From CAUZIB01 sp963578805 (GTDB lineage Bacteria > Acidobacteriota > Vicinamibacteria > Vicinamibacterales > UBA8438), in the NCBI GenBank assembly GCA_963578805.1, contig CAUZDY010000033.1:1-32300 (forward strand): a stretch of 32,300 nucleotides of DNA. Reading direction: 5' to 3'. Under the pieces are notes generated by a model. That model was not told where the DNA came from, searched no databases, and was given only the letters and a program-made list of their open reading frames with translations. This document shows positions 1 through 7,583 of this stretch, one piece after another (within the stretch, counting starts at the first letter, position 1; each line of letters starts with the position of its first letter). A program made the position numbers and the translations under genes.

Positions 1-2
1 GC

Positions 3-509
3 TATGATTCAGATCTTGCTAGAGTCGTGGCGGCGGCCGGAGTTCCCGTGGTGTTGATGCACAATCGGGGACGGTCCAGTGAGATGTATCGAGACGCGCG
101 ATACGAGCACGTTGTGAGGGAAATCAGAGACGAGCTCTGGACCGGGATCCAGCGTGCGGTTAACGCTGGCATCTCGCGGGACCAGATCATTGTCGATCCG
201 GGACTTGGGTTTGCCAAGCAGGCCCCGCACACCCTCTCGGCGTTGGCCAATCTTTCGGGTCTGATGGATCTGGATCGACCCATTCTCGTCGGTCCGTCGC
301 GCAAGTCATTTCTCCAGAGCGCTTTGGGTAAAGCGCCACCAGACGAGCGTGAGTGGGGTACCGCGGCGGCGGTGACGGCCGCTGTGTTGTTTGGGGCTCA
401 CATCGTCCGCGTGCACGGCGTCTGCGAGATGTCACAGGTTACCCGGGTGACGGATGAGATCCGGGCGTCGTGGGATCCAGAGGGAAGCGGATGGGTGACT
501 ACTTTCTGA
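3..509 (+). CDS. folP: Dihydropteroate synthase, 3' part (folate synthesis)
   Basis: This reading frame is open from the left edge, so the N-terminal third (including the first pterin-binding segments) lies outside the window. The visible C-terminal part carries family hallmarks: VVLMHNRG near its start, DPGLGFAK, GPSRKSF (pterin and sulfonamide/pABA site) and HIVRVHGV near the end, where most relatives have HDV. The enzyme joins 6-hydroxymethyl-dihydropterin pyrophosphate to p-aminobenzoate in the cytoplasm. The stop lies inside the start of cdaA (19 nt overlap), which implies translational coupling in a folP-cdaA-ybbR-glmM operon. Identification is secure. Only the true start is unknown. 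Confidence 0.95.
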   Translation, partial: YDSDLARVVAAAGVPVVLMHNRGRSSEMYRDARYEHVVREIRDELWTGIQRAVNAGISRDQIIVDPGLGFAKQAPHTLSALANLSGLMDLDRPILVGPSRKSFLQSALGKAPPDEREWGTAAAVTAAVLFGAHIVRVHGVCEMSQVTRVTDEIRASWDPEGSGWVTTF

Positions 510-1312
510 CGATATGGCCCGACGTTGGTCTTGGGTGGTTGGACCTCATCGATATCGCGATTGTCGCGTTGCTCATCTACGAATTTCTGAAGTTGATCCG
601 CCGTACCCGCGCTGCCCAGATGGTCTTGGGCGTCTTGCTTGTTGTTGGTCTCTACTACGCGTCAGAGCGTGCCCCGCTTCCAACGGTTAATTGGCTGGTT
701 CGCGACATGTTCGGCTACATCGTGTTCGCGGCGATCGTACTGTTTCAAGCCGACATCAGGCGGGCATTGTCCACACTTGGGCAGGCGCCTTTCTTCCGGT
801 ACCTGACTCGGTCGACGACGACTGACGAGACCATCGAGGAGGTTGTGGTGGCCGCCACGATGTTGGCATCGCGTCGGATTGGCGCGCTTATCGTCATCGA
901 GCGTGGCATTGGCCTTCGTAGCTACATCGAGAGCGGTATTCCACTCGATTCAACCGTCACCTACGACCTCTTGTTGAGCGTGTTTCAGCCGGATTCACCA
1001 CTCCACGACGGTGCGGTCATCATTCAAGAGAACCGTATCGCCGCGGCGGCCTGCTTTCTCCCTCTCACGGTCAATCCCCGCCTGAGCAAGGAACTCGGAT
1101 CCCGCCATAGGGCGGCAATAGGTCTCACAGAGGAAGCCGATGCCGTAGCGCTCATCGCGTCGGAGGAGACTGGCACCCTCTCTCTCGCCCTGGATGGTCA
1201 GATCGAACGCGACCTCGACCCGGACCGACTGCGGTTCAGATTGGAGGCGTTGATGCTCGGTATCCAGCCGACCTTGCCACGATCGGCGAACCGTGGAGCA
1301 CTTGAGTCCTAA
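491..1312 (+). CDS. cdaA: Membrane diadenylate cyclase CdaA (DAC domain)
   Basis: 273 residues, close to the usual CdaA length. Three hydrophobic helices (about residues 17-35, 43-57 and 74-86) precede a DisA_N/DAC domain. The catalytic signatures are visible: PLHDGAVI with DGA at 173-175 and GSRHRAA with RHR at 205-207. The enzyme condenses two ATP into cyclic di-AMP at the inner membrane. I chose ATG 491 rather than an in-frame GTG-type start 21 nt upstream, because AGGGA lies just before it and MGDYF fits the family N-terminus. It overlaps folP and shares a TAATG junction with the next gene, whose product is the usual CdaA regulator; glmM follows, the classic c-di-AMP cassette. Confidence 0.96.
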   Translation: MGDYFLTIWPDVGLGWLDLIDIAIVALLIYEFLKLIRRTRAAQMVLGVLLVVGLYYASERAPLPTVNWLVRDMFGYIVFAAIVLFQADIRRALSTLGQAPFFRYLTRSTTTDETIEEVVVAATMLASRRIGALIVIERGIGLRSYIESGIPLDSTVTYDLLLSVFQPDSPLHDGAVIIQENRIAAAACFLPLTVNPRLSKELGSRHRAAIGLTEEADAVALIASEETGTLSLALDGQIERDLDPDRLRFRLEALMLGIQPTLPRSANRGALES

Positions 1313-2226
1313 TGGCGTACCATCCGTTTCGTGATGTGTGGCTGAAGGTCGTGTCGGTCTGTCTAGCCGTTCTCCTTTGGATGACAGTGGCTGGGGATCC
1401 CGTGGTCGAGCGAGGCCTGGAAATCCCGCTCGAATTCGAGAATGTGCCGGTCGGCTTGGGAATCGCCGGGGATCCCCCCGATACCGTCAGTGTGCGTGTT
1501 CGCGGTAACTCTCGCGTCGTCAGCCGGTTGGATTCGGACGAGGTGAAAGCGATCTTGGACCTCGGTGAGGAACGTCCCGGTCGCCGGCTGTTTGACATGT
1601 TCGCAGGCCGGGTCCAGGTACCGTCTGGAATTGAGATCACAAGCGTCGTTCCGACGACCATTGCGCTGCTGCTCGAACGTGAGGGCGCACCCCGGACGGT
1701 TCCGATCGTGCCAGACATCGAAGGAGAGCCCGCCGATGGCATGATTGTGGGACGGATCCGTACTGACCCGGCCACTGTCGACGTCATCGGTCCCGAGACT
1801 CCTTTGACTGAGCTTCGGGAGGCGTTTACCGAGCCAGTCTCCGTAGCCGGCGCGACAGAAAACGTCGAGACGGACGTGACGGTCGGTGTTGCTGACCCGG
1901 CGTTACGACTGGTCGAACCGGTGTCCACTCGGGTGCTGGTTGAGATTGTGCGAGCCTCGGTTGAGCGGACACTGTATGACCTAACGGTGGTGTCGCGCGA
2001 TCCACTGGATACTGGACGGGTCGTCTTTCAGCCGGCACGGGTGGCGGTCAGTGTTCGGGGTGCAGATGGTACGATGCGTGATCTAGCCGACGACACCCTC
2101 CGGGTATACGTTGACCTTGCTGGTCTTCGACCCGGTCAGTACAATTTACCCGTGACCGTCGAGTCGAGTGACAACGTCCGCGTCACGAATATTGATCCAC
2201 CGTCCGTTCAAGTCAGCGTTCGCTGA
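1312..2226 (+). CDS. ybbR: YbbR/CdaR-type regulator of CdaA
   Basis: 304 residues with a single N-terminal membrane helix (about 11-27), followed by three tandem YbbR-type beta-rich repeats (roughly 35-125, 127-215 and 218-304) predicted to be extracytoplasmic. The second and third repeats keep the pattern of a DPATVDVIGP or PARVAVSVRG strand followed by a threonine/valine-rich strand. In Firmicutes the homologue CdaR binds CdaA and tunes c-di-AMP production; that role is inferred here from position. The start codon overlaps the cdaA stop (TAATG), so the two are probably translated in step. glmM begins 25 nt after the stop. Confidence 0.9.
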   Translation: MAYHPFRDVWLKVVSVCLAVLLWMTVAGDPVVERGLEIPLEFENVPVGLGIAGDPPDTVSVRVRGNSRVVSRLDSDEVKAILDLGEERPGRRLFDMFAGRVQVPSGIEITSVVPTTIALLLEREGAPRTVPIVPDIEGEPADGMIVGRIRTDPATVDVIGPETPLTELREAFTEPVSVAGATENVETDVTVGVADPALRLVEPVSTRVLVEIVRASVERTLYDLTVVSRDPLDTGRVVFQPARVAVSVRGADGTMRDLADDTLRVYVDLAGLRPGQYNLPVTVESSDNVRVTNIDPPSVQVSVR

Positions 2227-2251
2227 TTACCCTGGTATAACGTTTATTCTG

Positions 2252-3595
2252 ATGTCTGCGTCGATATTTGGGACCGATGGTGTGCGAGGAATACCCGGCG
2301 AGTACCCGCTCGATCAGGCTACGATCGCCAGGCTCGGCGCGTCAACGGTACGGGTTGTCAATACGCGCCGCCCGAAGTTGCTGGTGGCCCGTGACACGCG
2401 TGAATCAGGCCCCTGGATCGAGCGACAACTTGCGGCGGGTGTGGCCGCCGAGCGCGGTACCCTGATCAGTGTTGGTGTCATGCCGACCCCTGCGGCCGCC
2501 TTTCTGGCAGTCTCCGAGAGGTTCGACGCGGCGTTTGTGGTTTCAGCGTCCCACAATCCGTTTCCGGATAACGGGATCAAGGTGCTGACCGGCTATGGCG
2601 CCAAGGCTTCTCTCCAGCTCGAATCGCAACTCTCAGAGGCCATACAAGGCACTTCGTGGCCCCATACATTCAGCCCGGTTGAGGTGCTCGAGACGCGGGA
2701 CCTGACCGACGCCTATATGGAGCATGCGCGTTGCGTGCTAGGTCGCGCCGGCCACCTCGCGTCCAGTCGTATCGCGATCGATTGCGCCAACGGGGCGATG
2801 AGTGTGGTTGCGCCGCGTCTATTCCGTCAACTTGGATTTGACGTCATCGCACTCAATGCCGACCCCGATGGGCAAAACATCAACAAGAGGTGCGGCTCGA
2901 CCCACCCAGAAGGGCTGAAGGAGGTCGTCTGCTCTCGCGGCTGCCGCCTGGGGGTTGCGTTCGATGGCGATGGTGACCGGGCGATCCTCGTCGATGACCT
3001 AGGCAACGTGGCGGACGGTGACGCCATGCTGTTCATCTGTGCCACCCACCTGCAGTCGAATGGCGCTCTTCCTGGGAGTGCCGTGGTCGCGACGGTGATG
3101 AGCAATATCGGTCTGGAGCTTGCGCTCCGACGGGCCGGCATTGTCCTTCACCGGTGCCCCGTCGGTGATCGACAGGTGCTCGAGGAGATGCGACGGCGCA
3201 ACACAGTGCTTGGCGGCGAGCAGTCGGGCCACATCATCTTCTCCGACGTTCTCCCGACCGGCGATGGATTGCTGACCACGCTGTCGGTGCTCAAGGTGAT
3301 GGTCGACACTCGTCGTGAGCTTTCCGACTTGAGGTCTGGGCTCGAGATCTATCCCCAGGTCCTGCTCAATGTAAGGGTTAAAGCTAAGCCTGATTTGGAG
3401 ACCGAGCCACACATCGCAGAGGCCGTTAGACATGCGGAAGCGACACTGGGTGGTGATGGCCGTGTCCTGGTACGCTACTCGGGAACCGAGCCGCTGCTGA
3501 GGATCATGATCGAGGGACAGGACCGTGCAGTGGTCGACGAGCTGGCCCGTGCGGTTGCCCAATGCGCCCGGGACCGACTGGGGGCGGTCGGCTGA
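2252..3595 (+). CDS. glmM: Phosphoglucosamine mutase GlmM
   Basis: 447 residues, normal for GlmM. It converts glucosamine-6-phosphate to glucosamine-1-phosphate on the way to UDP-GlcNAc for peptidoglycan and LPS. Visible motifs are FGTDGVRG at 6-13, the phosphoserine loop SASHNPF (catalytic Ser100), the metal loop FDGDGDR at 237-243, the sugar-binding GGEQSGH and the phosphate-binding RYSGTEPL near the C-terminus. ATG 2252 is preferred over an upstream in-frame GTG-type start inside ybbR because MSASIFGTDGVRG is the family N-terminus. As the last gene of the cdaA-ybbR-glmM cassette, it places cell wall precursor supply beside c-di-AMP signalling. Confidence 0.97.
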   Translation: MSASIFGTDGVRGIPGEYPLDQATIARLGASTVRVVNTRRPKLLVARDTRESGPWIERQLAAGVAAERGTLISVGVMPTPAAAFLAVSERFDAAFVVSASHNPFPDNGIKVLTGYGAKASLQLESQLSEAIQGTSWPHTFSPVEVLETRDLTDAYMEHARCVLGRAGHLASSRIAIDCANGAMSVVAPRLFRQLGFDVIALNADPDGQNINKRCGSTHPEGLKEVVCSRGCRLGVAFDGDGDRAILVDDLGNVADGDAMLFICATHLQSNGALPGSAVVATVMSNIGLELALRRAGIVLHRCPVGDRQVLEEMRRRNTVLGGEQSGHIIFSDVLPTGDGLLTTLSVLKVMVDTRRELSDLRSGLEIYPQVLLNVRVKAKPDLETEPHIAEAVRHAEATLGGDGRVLVRYSGTEPLLRIMIEGQDRAVVDELARAVAQCARDRLGAVG

Positions 3596-3615
3596 ATGTA
3601 CCGAGGACATTGCTG

Positions 3616-4323
3616 ATGCGATTAGGGGTCAACATCGACCATGTGGCGACGGTGAGGGAAGCGCGGAAGAGCCGTGAGCCCGAGCCGGTTGCGGCGGCCG
3701 TACTCGCCGAGCTTGGAGGAGCCGACGGGATCACTGTTCATCTCAGGGGCGACCGACGACATATCCAGGAGCGTGATGTGGAGCTGCTTCGGGAGGTCGT
3801 ATCGACACGGCTTAATGTAGAGATGGCATCGACACGCGAGATGGTCGAGATTGCGACACGTCTGAAGCCGCACCAGGTGACGCTGGTTCCGGAGCATCCG
3901 AATGAGCTGACGACGACCGGAGGGCTTGACGTGATTCGTCATGCCGGCTCGCTAGAGAAAACTGTGACCCGACTGCAACGTGCGGGAATAGTCGTGAGCC
4001 TCTTCATTGATCCGGACGGGCCGCAGGTGAAGCGCGCAGCCTCGGTCGGTGTTACCGCGGTCGAGATCAACACCGGTCCGTTTGCTGACGCTTCTGCGGA
4101 CCGACAGTCTCAACAGCTCCAGCGTGTGGCACGCGCCGCCAAGGCCGCGGTCCGACACCGCCTGAACGTCTTGGCCGGGCATGGGCTTACGTATATCAAC
4201 GTTGGGCCGATCGTCGAGATTGATGAGATCGCCGAGCTTAATATCGGCCATAGCATCGTGGCCAGGGCAGTGCTGGTCGGGATGGAACGTGCGGTCTTCG
4301 AAATGGTTGACGCGCTGCGCTGA
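3616..4323 (+). CDS. pdxJ: Pyridoxine 5'-phosphate synthase
   Basis: 235 residues, the expected size for this TIM-barrel enzyme, which condenses 1-deoxyxylulose-5-phosphate with 3-amino-2-oxopropyl phosphate to make pyridoxine 5'-phosphate. The start at ATG 3616 gives MRLGVNIDHVAT, the canonical N-terminus with the phosphate-binding Asn and active-site His. Other signatures are ITVHLRGDRRHI, TRLNVEMA (catalytic Glu), VTLVPE and AGHGLTY (His). The loop reads HLRGDRRHI where enterobacterial enzymes have HLRED, a single substitution of unclear effect. It lies 20 nt after glmM and is probably cotranscribed. There is no acpS beside it, unlike in Escherichia coli. Confidence 0.97.
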   Translation: MRLGVNIDHVATVREARKSREPEPVAAAVLAELGGADGITVHLRGDRRHIQERDVELLREVVSTRLNVEMASTREMVEIATRLKPHQVTLVPEHPNELTTTGGLDVIRHAGSLEKTVTRLQRAGIVVSLFIDPDGPQVKRAASVGVTAVEINTGPFADASADRQSQQLQRVARAAKAAVRHRLNVLAGHGLTYINVGPIVEIDEIAELNIGHSIVARAVLVGMERAVFEMVDALR

Positions 4324-4353
4324 GAGGCCATCTTGGGACTATTCACAGGATGT

Positions 4354-4421
4354 GACGCGCTGGTCGCGTCTTACCCGCCGGACGAATCGCCACCGTCGGG
4401 GTGAAGATCTGTTGTCTTCAC
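4354..4421 (+). other. Two small hairpins between pdxJ and the TPR gene
   Basis: The 144-nt gap after pdxJ holds a 6-bp stem (4354-4359 with 4365-4370) and a 7-bp stem with a 7-nt loop (4401-4407 with 4415-4421). Neither is followed by a T-run, so they are not convincing Rho-independent terminators. They could mark the end of the folP-pdxJ operon or a leader of the TPR gene. Confidence 0.35.
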
Positions 4422-4467
4422 CACACGAAGCCACGTTATCATCGCTGAGACACGACCAGCATTGGCA

Positions 4468-5064
4468 ATGAGACGAGAATCGCTGATTTTGGGGCTCACG
4501 GTCGCCTGCTCGATGGCGATCATGGGGTGGATCATCTGGGCCGAGCGCCCCGTTGCGTCTGTGCCTCCCGCCGCGCCGACCGATGCATCGGTGGGTGGAA
4601 CGCAGCCGCCACCACCGGACGAGGCTAGGGTCGCCGATCTCATCGCCGCAGCCGAGGCTGACGCTGAGGATCTTGACTCGCGGGTCTCGCTGGCAGAACT
4701 GTACTTTGAGTCGCACAGTTTCGAACAGGCGATCCCGCGATATGAGGAAGTCTTGACAATAACGCCGGACAATGTTCAGGCAAGTACAAACTTGGGAATC
4801 AGCTATTACTATGTTGGGTCTGCGGAGCGGGCGGTAGAACAGCTTGCGCGGTCGCTCGAGATTGAGCCGACCCACGCTCAGACGCTGGTCACCCTTGGTA
4901 TCGTGAAGGCTTTCGGTCTCCAGGACCTTGAGGGGGCGACGGCGGCCTGGCAGAGGGTTCTTGAGGTGGCGCCAGACGGTTCCGAGGCTCGTGCCGCCCG
5001 CGACGCGTTGAATCGGCTTCAGGCGGCTCATGAGAATACCGAAGGCAGCAGTCAGGCACCGTAG
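4468..5064 (+). CDS. Membrane-anchored tetratricopeptide (TPR) protein
   Basis: 198 residues. An uncleaved N-terminal membrane helix (about 6-24) is followed by a Pro/Ala-rich linker (28-52) and about three TPR units (roughly 70-101, 103-135 and 138-171), with typical pairs such as ALxxxLEIEP and WQRVLEVAPD. The layout resembles the periplasmic TPR part of cytochrome c assembly factors (CcmI/NrfG), but no cytochrome biogenesis gene is nearby and I do not assign that role. TPR domains act as protein-binding scaffolds. The start is ATG 4468; a TTG two codons upstream is also possible and neither has a strong ribosome binding site. The aldolase-BMC locus follows in the same direction. Confidence 0.8.
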   Translation: MRRESLILGLTVACSMAIMGWIIWAERPVASVPPAAPTDASVGGTQPPPPDEARVADLIAAAEADAEDLDSRVSLAELYFESHSFEQAIPRYEEVLTITPDNVQASTNLGISYYYVGSAERAVEQLARSLEIEPTHAQTLVTLGIVKAFGLQDLEGATAAWQRVLEVAPDGSEARAARDALNRLQAAHENTEGSSQAP

Positions 5065-5139
5065 TTAAGCGTAGGTTCGAGGCACCGGCCGGTTGCCCGG
5101 CGCTGGCATTCGAGAACAGAGGTATAACGGTAGAGCATC

Positions 5140-5403
5140 ATGTTGGTGGGGTGGGTCATTCGGGTGCTGGTGGTGGCGCTCATCCTGCGTGTCGTCGTCA
5201 GTTTCATCAGAGGGGTCGCATCTGGTACACGCTCCGGGACGACCGGCAACCCTGGTGAGTCGCGGAAGAGTGTCCCGCTCGCCAAGGATCCGGTCTGCGG
5301 TACGTATGTCGAGCCGTCTCACGCAGTGTCAACCCGGACCGGATCGACCGTGTACTATTTTTGTTCCGAAACCTGCCGGCGGACATTTCGGCAGAGTGCC
5401 TAG
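5140..5403 (+). CDS. Small membrane protein with YHS/TRASH-like metal-binding domain
   Basis: 87 residues. A hydrophobic N-terminal helix (about 3-24) is followed by a short linker and a C-terminal domain reading DPVCGTYV, then VYYFCSETCRRTF, with cysteines at 53, 75 and 79. That spacing is typical of YHS domains, which bind transition metals and occur in metal-transport ATPases and small chaperone-like proteins. Similar one-helix YHS proteins (PP0621-like) are common and of unknown function. The stop is 14 nt before the aldolase start, so it is probably cotranscribed with the BMC genes, but a functional link is not shown. Confidence 0.82.
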   Translation: MLVGWVIRVLVVALILRVVVSFIRGVASGTRSGTTGNPGESRKSVPLAKDPVCGTYVEPSHAVSTRTGSTVYYFCSETCRRTFRQSA

Positions 5404-5417
5404 GGGTCTCAAAATAG

Positions 5418-6293
5418 ATGCGACAGGAAGAGCAACTGCGCGCCGATATCGTTGAAGTAGGTCGCCGCCTGCACAGTCGTGCCTACGTAGCGTCGAACGA
5501 TGGAAACATTAGCGTCCGCCTGTCAGATGATCGTCTGCTGACGACTCCCAAAGGGGTATCGAAGGGGTTCATGACCCCTGACATGATCGTTGGGACCGAC
5601 CTAGAGGGCCGGAAGGTGGAGGGAGACCGTGAGCCCTCGTCCGAGCTTCTGATGCATCTTGCGGTCTATCAGAATCGACCTGAGGTGATGGCGGTGGTGC
5701 ATGCTCATCCCCCCGCGGCGACAGGATTCGCAGTGGCAGGGATCCCACTCGACCGCGCGGTCCTGGCTGAGGTAGTCACAACGCTCGGGAGCATTCCGAT
5801 CGTCGACTACGCAACACCATCGACATCCGAGCTCGCCGATGCGGTTCGTAAGTACATCAAAGCCCATGACGGGCTGTTGCTCGCCAACCACGGAGCCCTC
5901 ACGATTGCCGGTGAGCTGTTCGCGGCCTACTACAAGATGGAAACCATCGAACATTTCGCGCGTATCAGTCTGGTGGCCCGCTTGCTTGGCGGCGAGCGAA
6001 TGTTGTCGCGCGAGGAGGTTAACCGCCTCCAGGATCTCCGGGGCATGTATGGGATCGCATCTCCCGCCCCGATCTGCACCGATGGTGATGACGGGCGAGA
6101 CAAGACGACGTTGGGTGACGCAAAGGACGTGACGTGCCAAGTGCTTCAGGCGCCGGCGTCGCCGCATGACCGACTGGTCGGCCCTCCTGCGCTTCCACCC
6201 GACTTGGCGGCGCTAGGTAAAGACGGAGAAATTCGATTAACATACCGCGAACTGACGGCGCTGATTGAAGACGCCGTGAAGCAAGTGCGTTAG
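5418..6293 (+). CDS. Class II (FucA-like) aldolase, probable BMC signature enzyme
   Basis: 291 residues against about 215 for L-fuculose-phosphate aldolase. The core (1-215) holds the zinc-site pattern of class II aldolases/epimerases: Glu76 in PSSE, His95 and His97 in VHAHPP, and His158 in LLLANHGA; NDGNISVR at 27-34 matches the substrate phosphate loop. Such enzymes split fuculose- or rhamnulose-1-phosphate into DHAP and lactaldehyde. The extra 75 residues hold a low-complexity linker and a predicted amphipathic C-terminal helix (about 274-290, YRELTALIEDAVKQV), like the encapsulation peptides that target cargo into microcompartments. Four shell genes follow directly. The substrate is inferred from family only; epimerase activity is the main alternative. 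Confidence 0.88.
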   Translation: MRQEEQLRADIVEVGRRLHSRAYVASNDGNISVRLSDDRLLTTPKGVSKGFMTPDMIVGTDLEGRKVEGDREPSSELLMHLAVYQNRPEVMAVVHAHPPAATGFAVAGIPLDRAVLAEVVTTLGSIPIVDYATPSTSELADAVRKYIKAHDGLLLANHGALTIAGELFAAYYKMETIEHFARISLVARLLGGERMLSREEVNRLQDLRGMYGIASPAPICTDGDDGRDKTTLGDAKDVTCQVLQAPASPHDRLVGPPALPPDLAALGKDGEIRLTYRELTALIEDAVKQVR

Positions 6294-6333
6294 CAGGCCA
6301 GACCCTTCAGGGGGCTGCCGACGAGAGGACAAC

Positions 6334-6624
6334 ATGGGTGAGGCGCTAGGACTGGTAGAGACTAAAGGGCTTGTCGCGATGATTGAAGCCGCAGACGCCA
6401 TGGTCAAGGCTGCCAAAGTGACGCTCGTGGGCTGGGAGAAGATCGGCGCGGGATACGTCACCGCCATCGTTCGCGGGGATGTGGCCGCCGTCAAGGCTGC
6501 GACAGATGCTGGCGCCGCAGCCGCTCGCCGTGTTGGAGACCTCGTGTCAGTACACGTCATTCCGCGTCCCCACACCAACCTGGAGGATGCTCTCCCAATT
6601 GGTAAGTCAGGGGCTAAGAACTAG
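6334..6624 (+). CDS. BMC-H hexameric microcompartment shell protein (PduA/EutM type)
   Basis: 96 residues, a single BMC domain. The core sequence GLVETKGLVAMIEAADAM, then VGWEKIGAGYVTAIVRGDV and AAVKAATDAGA, closely follows canonical PduA/EutM/CcmK proteins. These assemble as flat hexamers that tile the facets of a bacterial microcompartment. The pore loop reads KIGAG (36-40), with Ala at the position that is Ser in PduA, which should keep a small pore. A clear GAGAGG ribosome binding site precedes ATG 6334. It sits 40 nt after the aldolase gene. It is the only hexameric shell gene in the window, and no BMC-T (tandem domain) gene is seen. Confidence 0.96.
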   Translation: MGEALGLVETKGLVAMIEAADAMVKAAKVTLVGWEKIGAGYVTAIVRGDVAAVKAATDAGAAAARRVGDLVSVHVIPRPHTNLEDALPIGKSGAKN

Positions 6625-6638
6625 CTTGGTGGTTCCCA

Positions 6639-6654
6639 TGCGAGACTTCTCGCA
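6639..6654 (+). other. Short perfect hairpin between the BMC-H and first BMC-P genes
   Basis: TGCGAGA and TCTCGCA, separated by two bases, form a perfect inverted repeat in the 48-nt gap between the hexamer and pentamer genes. No T-run follows. It may be an RNA-processing or mRNA-stabilising element, or the palindrome may be incidental. Confidence 0.4.
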
Positions 6655-6672
6655 GTACCCCGTAACTGATCC

Positions 6673-6942
6673 ATGATTCTGGCTAAGGTTATTGGCACAG
6701 TGGTCGCCACCCAAAAGGACGACCGTCTGATTAGTTTGAAGCTGCTGGTGGCGCAACCGATTGACCCTGTCGGGAAGGCGCAGGGAAATCATCTTGTGGC
6801 TGTGGATACCGTTGACGCTGGCTTTGGCGAAACCGTGCTCATTGTGAGTGGGAGCTCAGCGCGCATGGCCGCCGAGCTTAAGGATGCCCCCGTCGACGCG
6901 GCGATCGTGGGAATCGTCGATTCCGTGACCGTCCAAGCCTGA
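6673..6942 (+). CDS. BMC-P pentameric shell protein 1 (EutN/CcmL family)
   Basis: 89 residues, one EutN/CcmL/PduN domain. Features include the N-terminal strand MILAKVIGTVVATQKD, the central VAVDTVDAGFGETVLIV with a gly-rich turn, and the C-terminal PVDAAIVGIVDSV. Family members form pentamers that cap the 12 vertices of a microcompartment. The ribosome binding site is weak, in keeping with lower expression than the hexamer. It is the first of three tandem BMC-P genes that are related but clearly divergent from one another. Confidence 0.95.
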   Translation: MILAKVIGTVVATQKDDRLISLKLLVAQPIDPVGKAQGNHLVAVDTVDAGFGETVLIVSGSSARMAAELKDAPVDAAIVGIVDSVTVQA

Positions 6943-6960
6943 CTCCGTCCTGAGAGCTCG

Positions 6961-7263
6961 ATGTATCTAGCTCGTGTAACCGGTACCGTTGTCGCCACCC
7001 AGAAGGACCCCAACTTTCACGGTCTGACGCTACTCGTTCTGGAGCCGTTGACTCCAGATAGGCGTACGGCCGGCCGCGCGATCGTTGCCGTCGATACCGT
7101 CGGTGCTGGCGAAGGCGAAGACGTCTTCTTCGTACGCGGCCGAGAGGCGACTCTCCCATTTTATCCTGCCCATGTTCCCACCGACGCAAGCGTGGTCGGT
7201 ATCGTCGACCAGTGGAACACCGAGGATGTCCCCCCCGCGGCATCGCGGCGAAAACGGCGGTGA
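6961..7263 (+). CDS. BMC-P pentameric shell protein 2 (EutN/CcmL family)
   Basis: 100 residues. It has the same fold pattern as its neighbour: RVTGTVVATQKDP at 5-17, IVAVDTVGAGEGEDVFFV, and PTDASVVGIVDQW at the end of the domain. It differs in a longer strand insert (TPDRRTAGR) and a basic C-terminal tail ending SRRKRR. The tail would lie on one face of the pentamer and could bind cargo or nucleic acid; that is inference. It starts 18 nt after the first BMC-P stop and its own stop is 1 nt before the third BMC-P start. Confidence 0.94.
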   Translation: MYLARVTGTVVATQKDPNFHGLTLLVLEPLTPDRRTAGRAIVAVDTVGAGEGEDVFFVRGREATLPFYPAHVPTDASVVGIVDQWNTEDVPPAASRRKRR

Positions 7264-7264
7264 G

Positions 7265-7552
7265 ATGCGGCTGGGACGGGTGATCGGTAACGTCGTCTCA
7301 ACCCAAAAGAACGACAAACTGCAGGGCGCAAAACTGTTGTTGGTTCAGCCTGTTTCGTCGAATGCTGAGCCTTTTGGGACCGTCGTTCTCGCGATCGATG
7401 CGACCCAGGCGGGTCTTGGTGACACCGTCTTACTCGTAATCGAAGGGCGTGCCGCCAGCACTGCGCTACGCCGTCCTGGTGCTCCGGTCGATGCCGCCAT
7501 TCTGGGAATCGTCGACCAGATTGAGCAGTGCGTGGTTACGGTCGAGCCCTGA
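7265..7552 (+). CDS. BMC-P pentameric shell protein 3 (EutN/CcmL family)
   Basis: 95 residues. The true start is ATG 7265, giving MRLGRVIGNVVSTQKND. The frame is open further upstream, but that part only shadows the second BMC-P gene. Domain landmarks are VVLAIDATQAGLGDTVLLV and PVDAAILGIVDQIEQ. One base separates it from the stop of BMC-P 2, so the two are probably translationally coupled. Three distinct pentamer genes in one locus is a feature of aldolase-type (PVM-like) microcompartments, where the copies may occupy different vertices. Confidence 0.94.
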   Translation: MRLGRVIGNVVSTQKNDKLQGAKLLLVQPVSSNAEPFGTVVLAIDATQAGLGDTVLLVIEGRAASTALRRPGAPVDAAILGIVDQIEQCVVTVEP

Positions 7553-7583
7553 CCTATCCGAACAAGATGTCAGTATTCGGTAC

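Noticed and set aside
470..490. A longer cdaA start at 470
   Set aside because: It adds seven residues not seen in the family, and ATG 491 has the ribosome binding site.
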